A program made the translations under genes and the position numbers. DNA of 64,000 nucleotides from Melieria omissa (taxonomy: Eukaryota; Arthropoda; Insecta; Diptera; Ulidiidae). Within the stretch, counting starts at the first letter, position 1. The number at the start of each line of letters is the position of its first letter. The notes beneath the pieces were generated by a model that was not told where the DNA came from, did no database searches, and saw nothing but the letters and a program-made list of their open reading frames with translations. The DNA lies in contig OZ020267.1 in assembly GCA_963971225.1 (NCBI GenBank), positions 91,253,648-91,317,647 of the forward strand, given 5' to 3'. Below, piece by piece: positions 53,547 to 62,531 of the stretch.

Positions 53547-53598
53547 GATTAGTGCAGTGCGTCGCATTAATGCGCGGCCCTGTTTTATGTATCTGAGT

Positions 53599-53606
53599 CT
53601 TTATAT
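53599..53606 (-). promoter_or_regulatory. Candidate TATA box of G
   Basis: The minus strand reads gcATATAAAGactcag about 65 bases after the inferred LTR start. If used, transcription starts near 53575 and J2 would lie in the transcribed R-U5 part, antisense. Confidence 0.5.
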
Positions 53607-53699
53607 GCAGCCCAGTACAACACAAAAATTGCGGCACAGCTGCAAGTTTTGGAAAAGGGATGCGAATTAAACTTTCCTCTCCTGTATGTCTTTCCTATG

Positions 53700-56600
53700 T
53701 TAAATCTCTCGCTTCCCTGTTTCTTCATCTTCCAACTCGTACATATTGTTACCTTTCTTGCCTATAACTTTCGCCTTTAGGAATTTGGGTGCAAACTTAG
53801 CACAAAATCGTTTGCTTGCATCGCTAAGAACAAAATTACGCCTAAATACTGTGTCGCCTATCTCGAACTGTTTTGTCGAACTACGCAAATTGTAACGATT
53901 TGCAGAACTCTCGTAAGCTTTAGCTATATTTGCGCTTAAAGCTTCGCGTATTAGCTTGATTTTGTCCTGCCTTTCTATCACAGTATCATCAAATGATTGC
54001 AGTTTTCGCAACAACACATAGTCGCGTCCGTGCGACAACATTTGTTGGCCCGTCAACGCAAAATATGGCGAGCAGCCGATAGTTTGATGATAAGCGCTGC
54101 GCAATGCTTCTGCAATATTAGCCAAATTGCGGTCCCAAGTCGTTTGGTCTTTGCCAATATATGACCGGATGCCTACCAGAATGGATCTATTAACACGCTC
54201 GCTTGCGTTCGCTTGTGGACTATACAGCGCCGTGTACATGTGTCGTATGCCTCGCTCTTTTAAGAACTCGTTGAAATGTGTGGACTTGAATTGTTTACCA
54301 TTGTCGGTTAAAATTATTTCGGGAGTCCCGAATACGCTGAAGACATTTTCGCGCAGAAAATCGCAAATGACATTGGAGTTGGCTTTCCTAATGGCTTTCA
54401 ACAGCGGGAATTTTGTCAAATGATCGAGGACAATAAGTATAGCCACATTGCCTTGTTTCGAACGCGGATAAGGACCTAACAAATCAATATATAATTTTTG
54501 AAAAGGACGTTGCGTACTGTATTGACCAGACATTGGCGGACGTAGAATTCGGTTTGGAGCTTTGCTCTGCCCACAAACTGTACATTTGCCAATAAAGTCC
54601 TTGACGTCGACAACCATATTCGGCCAAAACAAATTTTTCCGCAAGTGCTCTAGTGTTTTGCCTATACCACCGTGACATTTATTTGGAGGACAATGAGCAC
54701 TACTAATTGCTTCTGCAATTAATTCTTTTGGTAGCCACAGCTTCCAATTTGATACTTCCCGTTCAGGGTTACCATCTGCGAATTCGTTGCGTTTGTAAAC
54801 GTGTTTGCCGACAATACGCAGATCAGGCAATCGTGCTTCGTTTTCAGAAATTCGCTGCTTCAAATCAAGATAATCCGCAGACTCAAAAGCTGGAGATTCC
54901 AAGTCAACAATGGGTAGAGCTTCAATTTCGCATAAGTTATTTTCAAATTCTTGCCGCGACAAGCAATCAGGCACTACATTTTGGGAGCCACGTCGGTGCT
55001 CAATTTTAAATTTAAAGCCCTGAAGCTTCAAAGACCAGCGTGCGAGTCTACCAGACAAATCCGGCTGTCGCATGAGCCACTGCAAACTTGCATGATCCGT
55101 CACTATAGTGAATTCCTGGCCTTCAACATACGCTCGGAATTTCTTCAAGCTCAACAGTGCAGCAAGACATTCTAGCTCTGTAACGCTATAGTTACTCTGC
55201 GCTTTGTTCAATTTGCGCGAGAAATACGCAATCGGTACTTCGACTCCTTCAGTATTTTTCTGAGCTAAGACTGCTCCTAACCCTAGCGTACTAGCGTCGC
55301 ATTGTATTATAAATGGCTTGTTGTAGTCCGGATTGGCTAACACTGGCGCGGATGTTAGTTTTTCTTTTAAAACATCAAACGCGACCTGAGCTTCGGCTGA
55401 CCACTCGAATCCTTTACCTTTCTTTAAAAGATTGGTAAGCGGAGTTGTTATGGCTGCGTAATTGTCGATGAAACGACGATACCAGCCAGTCATACCTAAA
55501 AATCGGCGCAAGCTTTTCACTGTAGTGGGTGGCGGATAATCGTGTATGGCTGACACTTTCTCCGGGTCAGTACGAAGTGTACCATCACCTACAATGTAGC
55601 CCAGATATTTCACTTCCTTTATGCAGAACTTGCTTTTGTCAACATTAATCGTCAAGCCTGCTTTTCTTAAGTGATGCGCTACATCAGCGAGAACAGACAG
55701 ATGATCAGCAAAAGTTTCAGACACAATTAGGAGATCATCTAAATACACGAAAACTTGGTCTTTCAGTTGAGGAGGGATTACTCGATCCATAAAACGACAC
55801 AGTGCTTGTGGCGCATTGCACAAGCCAAAAGGCATAACGCAATAGCGATATAAAGGTCGATTAGGCACCGTAAAACAAGTGTAATCGCGGGACGATTCAG
55901 CTAAAGGAATTTGCCAAAATGCACGACGAAGGTCGAGCGAAGATATGAATTTGGCTTTTGGCAATCTGCTCAAAATACCTTCAATATGCGGTAGCGGATA
56001 TGCGTCCTTGATTGTGACTGCATTGACTTTTCGCGAATCTAGACACAGACGGACTTTTTCTCCCTTGCGGACTAACACGACAGGACTGGACCACGGACTA
56101 TTAGGGGACTCTTCTATTACACCAAGGCTCAACATTTCATCGATCTCCTTGTGCACTAACTTCTCAATTGCCGGAGAAATTGGAAAATATCTCTGCTTAA
56201 TCGGACGGACATTCGGCTCAACGTCGATTATGTGTTCCATGAGGGTTGTTTTTCCTAACCCCTCAACTTCACATGATGGAAATGACTTCTTTACTGTCTC
56301 TAAACTTCTCTTCTGCTGTTCTGTCAACACAATCAAATTTTCATCTGCCTTCTTATCGTTTGCGCAGATATCAATTTGAGCTATGATATCTGGTGCAATC
56401 TGAAACGCTCTCCAAAAATCTACGCCTAAGATAAGTTCTTGCGATAAATTTGGTACTACATAAAAATTAATAAGCGCTTTCTGCGCCTTAAATTGGATTT
56501 CAATTGGGAAAATTCCAAAAACTACTTGTTTCCTGCCATCAGCAGTTTTTACTGTTGTTTTGTGCTGCCTGAATTCCTTTCTTTCGCAAAATTCTTTTGC

Positions 56601-56942
56601 TAACGGACCACCCATGCATGAAACTTGCGCGCCACTGTCAAGCAAACCAAGGTGTGATTTGTCAAAAAGCTTGATTTTGACATATGGACGCGAATCGAAT
56701 GGCTTATGCTCAATCGCACAAATATTGGCAACATGCCTTCGTTGTTGCTTCACCTTCTGCCAAAATTTACGCATACGCGTTGATGTTCTTCGCGGGATTG
56801 CTGTCTCTACTACTGATTCACTGTTAAAAATTCGATTTCGTATAGCTTCATATTTTTTTAACCTATCTTCATAAGAAATAATTTCATTACGCTTACATTC
56901 ATCTAGCTTAGTTTCTATTGGATCCTCGTGAGCAGGTGGCAT
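53700..56942 (-). CDS. pol: Pol of G: protease, RT, RNase H, integrase
   Basis: 1,080 residues, intact. Protease D102 in LLDSGAQVS; RT with YLDD at 400-403 (VFVYLDDLLIV); RNase H with CDAST and TDHASLQW; integrase zinc finger (CHGGIGKTLEHLRKNLFW then CTVC); catalytic D820, D880 and E915, with 34 residues between the last two (TDNGKQF to NASERVNR) instead of the usual 35. The frame is -1 to gag and open upstream of its first ATG past the gag stop, so it may be made by frameshift or from its own ATG. I see no clear slippery heptamer. The tRNA-Lys primer and core motifs suggest the Osvaldo/Ulysses-like group (inference). Confidence 0.92.
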   Translation of the reverse strand: MPPAHEDPIETKLDECKRNEIISYEDRLKKYEAIRNRIFNSESVVETAIPRRTSTRMRKFWQKVKQQRRHVANICAIEHKPFDSRPYVKIKLFDKSHLGLLDSGAQVSCMGGPLAKEFCERKEFRQHKTTVKTADGRKQVVFGIFPIEIQFKAQKALINFYVVPNLSQELILGVDFWRAFQIAPDIIAQIDICANDKKADENLIVLTEQQKRSLETVKKSFPSCEVEGLGKTTLMEHIIDVEPNVRPIKQRYFPISPAIEKLVHKEIDEMLSLGVIEESPNSPWSSPVVLVRKGEKVRLCLDSRKVNAVTIKDAYPLPHIEGILSRLPKAKFISSLDLRRAFWQIPLAESSRDYTCFTVPNRPLYRYCVMPFGLCNAPQALCRFMDRVIPPQLKDQVFVYLDDLLIVSETFADHLSVLADVAHHLRKAGLTINVDKSKFCIKEVKYLGYIVGDGTLRTDPEKVSAIHDYPPPTTVKSLRRFLGMTGWYRRFIDNYAAITTPLTNLLKKGKGFEWSAEAQVAFDVLKEKLTSAPVLANPDYNKPFIIQCDASTLGLGAVLAQKNTEGVEVPIAYFSRKLNKAQSNYSVTELECLAALLSLKKFRAYVEGQEFTIVTDHASLQWLMRQPDLSGRLARWSLKLQGFKFKIEHRRGSQNVVPDCLSRQEFENNLCEIEALPIVDLESPAFESADYLDLKQRISENEARLPDLRIVGKHVYKRNEFADGNPEREVSNWKLWLPKELIAEAISSAHCPPNKCHGGIGKTLEHLRKNLFWPNMVVDVKDFIGKCTVCGQSKAPNRILRPPMSGQYSTQRPFQKLYIDLLGPYPRSKQGNVAILIVLDHLTKFPLLKAIRKANSNVICDFLRENVFSVFGTPEIILTDNGKQFKSTHFNEFLKERGIRHMYTALYSPQANASERVNRSILVGIRSYIGKDQTTWDRNLANIAEALRSAYHQTIGCSPYFALTGQQMLSHGRDYVLLRKLQSFDDTVIERQDKIKLIREALSANIAKAYESSANRYNLRSSTKQFEIGDTVFRRNFVLSDASKRFCAKFAPKFLKAKVIGKKGNNMYELEDEETGKREI

Positions 56943-56953
56943 ATGCGATACAT

Positions 56954-58504
56954 TTATTTCCGTTGATTTACGTCGTAGCGAGGACTCGCATACCGATCCT
57001 TGCTCGCTTTCACGTTTCCCGGATTACATTTCTTACAATTTGGCTTGTATTCGCCTACCGCACCACATCCATAACAAAATATCGAACGAGCTTCTAAACA
57101 ATCAAAATATCTGTGACCGTCCTTACGGCAATTCCAACAAACTAATTTTAAAATACTACGTCTAGTTACTTCTTCTACCTCCATTTTGACTTCATTGTCA
57201 TCTAAATCTGCTATATCTAATTCGTTACCAAGATCAACTTCGTTTACTTGGCGACGCGGAAAATTACCTCGCGGATTTGGTAAAGAATGTGCAACGCTCG
57301 CCTTTGCAATTTCGTTTTGCAGACTTTCGCCTTTTAGACAAAGTCGACGCAACTCGGCCATTGAGTTAATGTTGACGTACAGCAACTGCTGTCGAATACG
57401 CGGTCGTAAGCCTCTTTGCAAAATTCCCACAAGTTCAGATTCAGATATCGGTGAATTAAGGTTTTCAGATATTCGCAAAACTGCGTTTCGATACTCATCG
57501 AATGATTCAGCGGCGCCTTGGCGTCGGCTGCGCATGGCCTCTTTGATATCTGTATCTGTCTTGTGCTCCCCAAAATGAGTACGCAGAGCTTGACATAACG
57601 ACGACCATTCGATCCTGTCTACTGAACGCCGGTTTCTCCAATACCAATCCTTGGCCTCGTTAACAAACAAACTTTGTACGTGCTCGCACAATAAACTAAA
57701 ATCCCCACCTAGGGTATCTATAACCTGCAATTCAATCCTAAAGATAAAATTATCTACTGACAATTTAGGACCACCATCAAACTTGATATCCCAACTCGAG
57801 ATAAGATGCGCAATTTTGCCTGAATTGGTGACGGTCGATCCGTCACTGACGCGAAACGGAACCGGAACCTGACCATCACGGTTGTTGTTGTTGTTGTGTG
57901 CATACGGCAACTCTTGCGGAAATGTTGGTGTTGAGTTGTGAGCTGAAAACTGGTTGTGCTCACGTTGTGCACCTTGCAAATTCAACCTGCTCAACACGTT
58001 ACTCAAGCTAGCCTCTAGCTTTCCTTCAATCAGCTGTGTCACTCGTGATTCCAAACCATCCAGAATTGTGGCTTGCCTAGCTGACACAATAGCTCCCACC
58101 ACACTTCTGATTCGGCTTTCGTCTGAAAGGTCACTTGCCCCATTGGCTGCTGCATCGGCAACCGCATTACTGGTTCGAGTTGGCGTGCCAGACATCTGCG
58201 CTGCTGCTGCTGCTGCTTGCGATGTGGATGGACGAGGGTCTTCCGCTTCCTCTGACGGATTTGCTTGCGATCGCGTTTGCATACCAGTAGACTTGGCTGA
58301 AGCTTTCACAAATTCTCGACTGCTACACGCAGCTCGACATTGTGGACATGAAGAATAACGCTTCAGGTAGTTTAAGAGACACGATCTGTGGAAAGTATGG
58401 CTACACGCCGTCCGTAATACATCACTGCCTTCAATAAAAATCGCACGGCATAATGTGCAAACCGATTGCATAGTCAAATTGTCAGTACTGTGTCTCAGCG
58501 ACAT
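56954..58504 (-). CDS. gag: Gag of G with a RING-H2 finger
   Basis: 516 residues. The N-terminus has a RING-H2 pattern: C16, C19, C34, H36, H39, C42, C53, C56, with the typical SHTFHRSC and CPQC spacing. RING fingers usually recruit ubiquitin-conjugating enzymes; I do not know that this one is active. A Q/T/S-rich linker follows (about 70-210), then a capsid-like domain (about 230-400, with WYWRNRRSVDRIEW and RQGAAESFDEYRN), then two knuckles: CWNCRKDGHRYFDC (normal CCHC) and CYGCGAVGEYKPNC, where the H is replaced by E. The start is the first ATG after the leader. Confidence 0.9.
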   Translation of the reverse strand: MSLRHSTDNLTMQSVCTLCRAIFIEGSDVLRTACSHTFHRSCLLNYLKRYSSCPQCRAACSSREFVKASAKSTGMQTRSQANPSEEAEDPRPSTSQAAAAAAQMSGTPTRTSNAVADAAANGASDLSDESRIRSVVGAIVSARQATILDGLESRVTQLIEGKLEASLSNVLSRLNLQGAQREHNQFSAHNSTPTFPQELPYAHNNNNNRDGQVPVPFRVSDGSTVTNSGKIAHLISSWDIKFDGGPKLSVDNFIFRIELQVIDTLGGDFSLLCEHVQSLFVNEAKDWYWRNRRSVDRIEWSSLCQALRTHFGEHKTDTDIKEAMRSRRQGAAESFDEYRNAVLRISENLNSPISESELVGILQRGLRPRIRQQLLYVNINSMAELRRLCLKGESLQNEIAKASVAHSLPNPRGNFPRRQVNEVDLGNELDIADLDDNEVKMEVEEVTRRSILKLVCWNCRKDGHRYFDCLEARSIFCYGCGAVGEYKPNCKKCNPGNVKASKDRYASPRYDVNQRK

Positions 58505-59444
58505 CTTTATTCAAACAAATGTGTTGTACCAACAAAAATTAAAAAAAAACTCAAATCCAAAAATTCATCAACCAAAAAAAATATATATGGCCAGCCAAAA
58601 GTTTATCAAAGAAAAATATATTACCAGCCAAAAATTCGCAAAGCCAAAACCAAAAAAAATCAAACCGCAAACGAAATAAATTTAAAGATATAATTTTTGT
58701 ACCAACAAACTCTCAAAATGTACCAACAAGATAAAGATAAAGATAACGGTAAATATAAAGATAAGCCATCAAAACAAAATCATCAATCGCAAAAAAAATC
58801 ACCAAAAAAAATCAATCAACGATATAACTTTCTAGTTTGGTCTGTATGAAGGGTGTAAGGAGATTTTCCGGAGGAAAATGAAACAACTAGCAGCTCGCTT
58901 CAACGATCAAATGCATTTGCAATGAGGTTATAAGCTACTACCACGGGCTTAAAAAAAATCCGCACTGCAAAGCTATCGCGAAAACGAAAATTCAAAAACA
59001 TTTTATAAAAATGAAGAAAAACATATATCCTCAAGCATATCGGTTTTCCCCTCAGCATTCGTGCCGGTTAGCTCAACCAACATTTAGTTGAAGCTGTGCT
59101 AAGAATCCAAAGCATGAAGCTAATAAAGAAAACATCCGATTGCAAAAAAAATCTTTTCGAAGCGATTCAACGTTCGTAGGCAGTGGTAAGAAGTTATAGT
59201 ATTCAACCAAAACATCAAAAATCCAATCATGCCTAACAAACGCAATGCTTCAAAAAGCCAAACGGACCGACGGACAATTACCCTTTGGTAAAATTCGGCC
59301 CCACTTACGTAGCGGCCCCACGTTGGGCGCCATTTTCTGTTATGTGCATGTGTGCGGTCGATCATACGGCATGGCCCTGTTCGTAGCGGACTCACGTTGG
59401 GCGCCATTTCCTAGTAGGTGTTTGTATGTACCCACATGTGGCCT
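58505..59444 (-). other. Leader of G between primer site and gag
   Basis: About 0.9 kb, A-rich near gag (accaacaaaa, ccaaaaaaaat repeats at 58530-58830). No separate gene. It includes the inner primer-site copy at 59315-59332. Confidence 0.6.
59315..59332 (-). other. Second (inner) tRNA-Lys primer-site copy
   Basis: Exact repeat of TGGCGCCCAACGTGGGGC, 130 bases inside the outer copy. Between them (59338-59444) is a near copy of the last 100 or so bases of the LTR. Confidence 0.75.
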
Positions 59445-59467
59445 GCCCCACGTTGGGCGCCATTTTC
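59338..59467 (-). repeat. Extra LTR-end/primer-site unit beside the LTR
   Basis: 130-bp unit made of an LTR-terminal fragment (TGTTATGTGCATGTGTGCGG...) plus primer site. It lacks two bases (gtgtgcggtc against gtgtgcgcggtc) found in the LTR proper. It arises by tandem duplication of the LTR/PBS junction. Confidence 0.8.
59445..59462 (-). other. Primer-binding site, tRNA-Lys (outer copy)
   Basis: The minus strand reads TGGCGCCCAACGTGGGGC, complementary to the 3' end of insect tRNA-Lys(CTT), five bases from the LTR end at 59468. Confidence 0.85.
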
Positions 59468-62400
59468 TGTTATGTGCATGTGTGCGCGGTCGATCATACG
59501 GCATGGCCCTGTTCGTAGCGGACTCACGTTGGGCGCCATTTCCTAGTAGGTGTTTGTATGTACCCACATGTGGCATGCCTCCCGTTGAGCGCCACGAATT
59601 TAGATCGGTGTGTCTAGCTGTTGGGTTTCTAGCCTTTTGCTTCTGCTGCCGCTGCACCTCCTCAGTCCTTGGGGCAGGTTACCGCTAGTCGTCCTCATGT
59701 TGCATGTATGCCGGCACCCTACATTCGACCGGTGAGCACGAGTATGACTACGGGGCCAGCGGTTTTGTTGGACGCGTGCATCTGGCTTTGGTTATCCCGT
59801 AGCTTCAGCTGGCGTGGGTTCCACTCCAACAAGTCCGCTCCGTAGCCATACCGCCTCACCTACAGCCATTTGGATCTACATCCGCAAACACCGCAACGAC
59901 GACCTAGCAGCCTACAACCGGAAAATCATAACAAAAGATACATACACACATACACTAACATACAATTATTTTTATGCACACGCTTTAACTCCTGACATAG
60001 CGGACGGACATGGTAGCAAGTACCATTGCTGCTGTTGTTCCTATTCCTCAGCATCGCCTCATTGAATGGGATGCTCTTAACCCGCCCTGCCATTTGTTTC
60101 CTAAGGTGAAATTTGGAAACCCAATTGGAAAATATTAACCCTCCTTACCCCACTTCAGTGACAGACCAAACATTATTTAAGCTTAAGCAATCATACTAAC
60201 AATTTTATTTCCATAATCTTAACCTAATACAAAATCAAATTCTTCATCTAATTTCCAAACTATTTGGCATGTTCAAATTATGATTAAATTTTAATTGTAA
60301 TTTTATTTATTAAATTTCAAAAAAAAAAAAGTATCAACAAAAGCTTAAAATTAAATTAACTCGAGAAGAAAAAATGCCTTTTTCAGTTACTTAGATCATA
60401 CCGTTTTCTTAGACTTAGACAAATATTCCAAAAAAAAATTAACCAACATTTCATCATAAAAAAAAACCAAAAACCATACTTTCAAAAATAGGAAAAAAAA
60501 AATAAATTTTCTTTCTCCCTTTTTCTTCCAATTTAAATTACTTTTCCAATCAAACTTTAAAATTAAAAAAATTCTTTTTGTTTCTCAAAATTCCTTTTTC
60601 TTATTTTAACTAATTCTCAGAATTTTCCGCAAATTGTATTGTTATTTTTTTTTTCTTAGACATTATCCCTTTTTCGTTTCTTTTCTTTCCTTTTTTTTTC
60701 AAATAAACGCACGAAAACCCATATATATAAAAATATATAAAAATATATTAAAATGTTATTGGTTCACTCACGGTTTTTCTCGCTCCATCGATGCGTTGGG
60801 CCCAGCGACATGATGCGCGTCTTCAGGAACGTGATGTGCTAAATAGGGTTTTGTGGAACGAAAATTTGTCATAGGTGTAAGTGCGTTTTTCTGTCTTTTT
60901 CGATATAACCCAGTTGTTTTGGTTTTTTTTTTTTTTTTTTTCTTCGCTTTTCTTTTGCTAAATATTTCGTAAATTTAATTTTTCATAGGATAAATTCATG
61001 TTTCAGTTATAATTTTTAATGAAAAAAAAAACGCTTTTAAAAATAGAATAGTGAGAAGAAATAACCTTTTTGACATTTTCATTTTGGTTTCCCTTTTTTT
61101 CTAAAAAAAAATGGTAGTTAACTTTTAATAGTTTTAATTGTTAACAAAAATTAAATCTTAAGAATAAAATATTAATAGAAAAAAATATATGTATATTTTT
61201 GCTTTGTTTAGCACAATTTTTCATATACATGTTTTCTTTTAAATAAATACACCACATTTTTTTTTGTCAAAATTTTAATAAAAAAAAAAACACATGTTAT
61301 CATGAATAATATAAATTTTGTATAAGGATTTTAGTTAGAAAAAAAATGTCTTCCCATTTTGGAGTTAGTTATTAGCAAATTTAATTTAATAAAAATTTAG
61401 AAATATGACGCACCTATTTTAAGAAATTTTAATTAGCTTTTATATTATAAAAAAATTCAACAACTTTGCACGCTCCTAGAATATCCTGGTATGAGTCTCG
61501 CAGCTTCTAGAGACTCCAACGATGACTGGTCTTTCAGCATTCTCAGCAGCATTCCCGGGCAGCAGTAGTATTCGTTATTCAGCATTTCTTTTTCGTCGAC
61601 TTTTCACTCACAGTTTCGGTTGGCATAGTAATAACTTGGCTTAGTTTTAGTTTAGCTAGTATTTTCTTTTGGTTAACAGATTGGATCAGGTTTGTGACAC
61701 TAGCATTTTTCCCACTTTGGCCGGATTCACAAATTTTTGGGCTGTATTATGAATCGGAATTTTTATGGCAGAATTCAGAATAGTTATTGCACACGCATTT
61801 TATAAGATAGTTTTTAGCACCACAGTTGGTTGCTGAACTTTGGCCTTGCGAAATGTTGCCCACACACTTGGTACTGGATAATTCGGCTTTAAATTATGCC
61901 ATTGCTTTGGCCACTTTGTCCGCGCACTTTACCACTTTCATTTTGGTTTTGTCTGTACCAAAGTCTTCTGTCACTAGTGGCCGAACGAACTTTCACAGGC
62001 CAAATTCTGAGCGCCGACGAAACGCCAATATCACTGGTCACGGCTCTTCCTCGACGTAATGCTCTGCCACTACTTATCGACTCATCATCGACTTATCAAC
62101 GACTTCCGCGATCTTACTGCGGCGGCCGCTTATAAAGGCAAATTTTGCCGCAACAGCGCATAATCGCCTGATCTTCCAAATTCCAGCAGATCACCCCACT
62201 TCTTTGCAGAAATGCGACAAAATTTGGTGCATGGGGTGACCTTTACGTGGTTGGTGGAATGCAGCAGCCAGAACGGCAAAGACTTCACCAGCTGCACGAC
62301 ACAACAACAACATGCTTGGAATAGCAAGTGCCGGCAGCCGAAATGCATCCTACCAACACTTCGCGCAAGGTCATAAAGTGCAGCGCGGCCGAAGTGCACT

Positions 62401-62531
62401 ACCACCGCCACACCCCACTATCTGCTGGATACGCAGATTCGATTTAAGAGCGCCGCGCTAGCGCAGTACGAACGCACAGCAAAAGAGAATGCGCAAGTGA
62501 AGCGCGAAAGTTCTGCGCTCACGTTCGCCAG

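Larger units (their letters stand above)
45645..53671 (-). repeat. Left (3') LTR of G, carrying J2
   Basis: The outer end is well defined (45645, next to J1 ORF1). The inner end is inferred from the purine tract aggaga-ggaaag (complement of 53672-53683); I could not find a TG there, so the edge may be off by tens of bases. Without J2 and one target duplication the LTR is about 3.3 kb. Bases 46260-47640 are very AT-rich with homopolymers; 47650-48700 are more mixed, with a TATAAA on the + strand at 48307. No LTR-encoded protein is supported. Confidence 0.75.

Noticed and set aside
59120..59690. Small proteins over the LTR/leader junction of G (MAPNVSPLRTG and others)
   Set aside because: The frames recur because the DNA is tandemly repeated, occur on both strands, and have no known domain.
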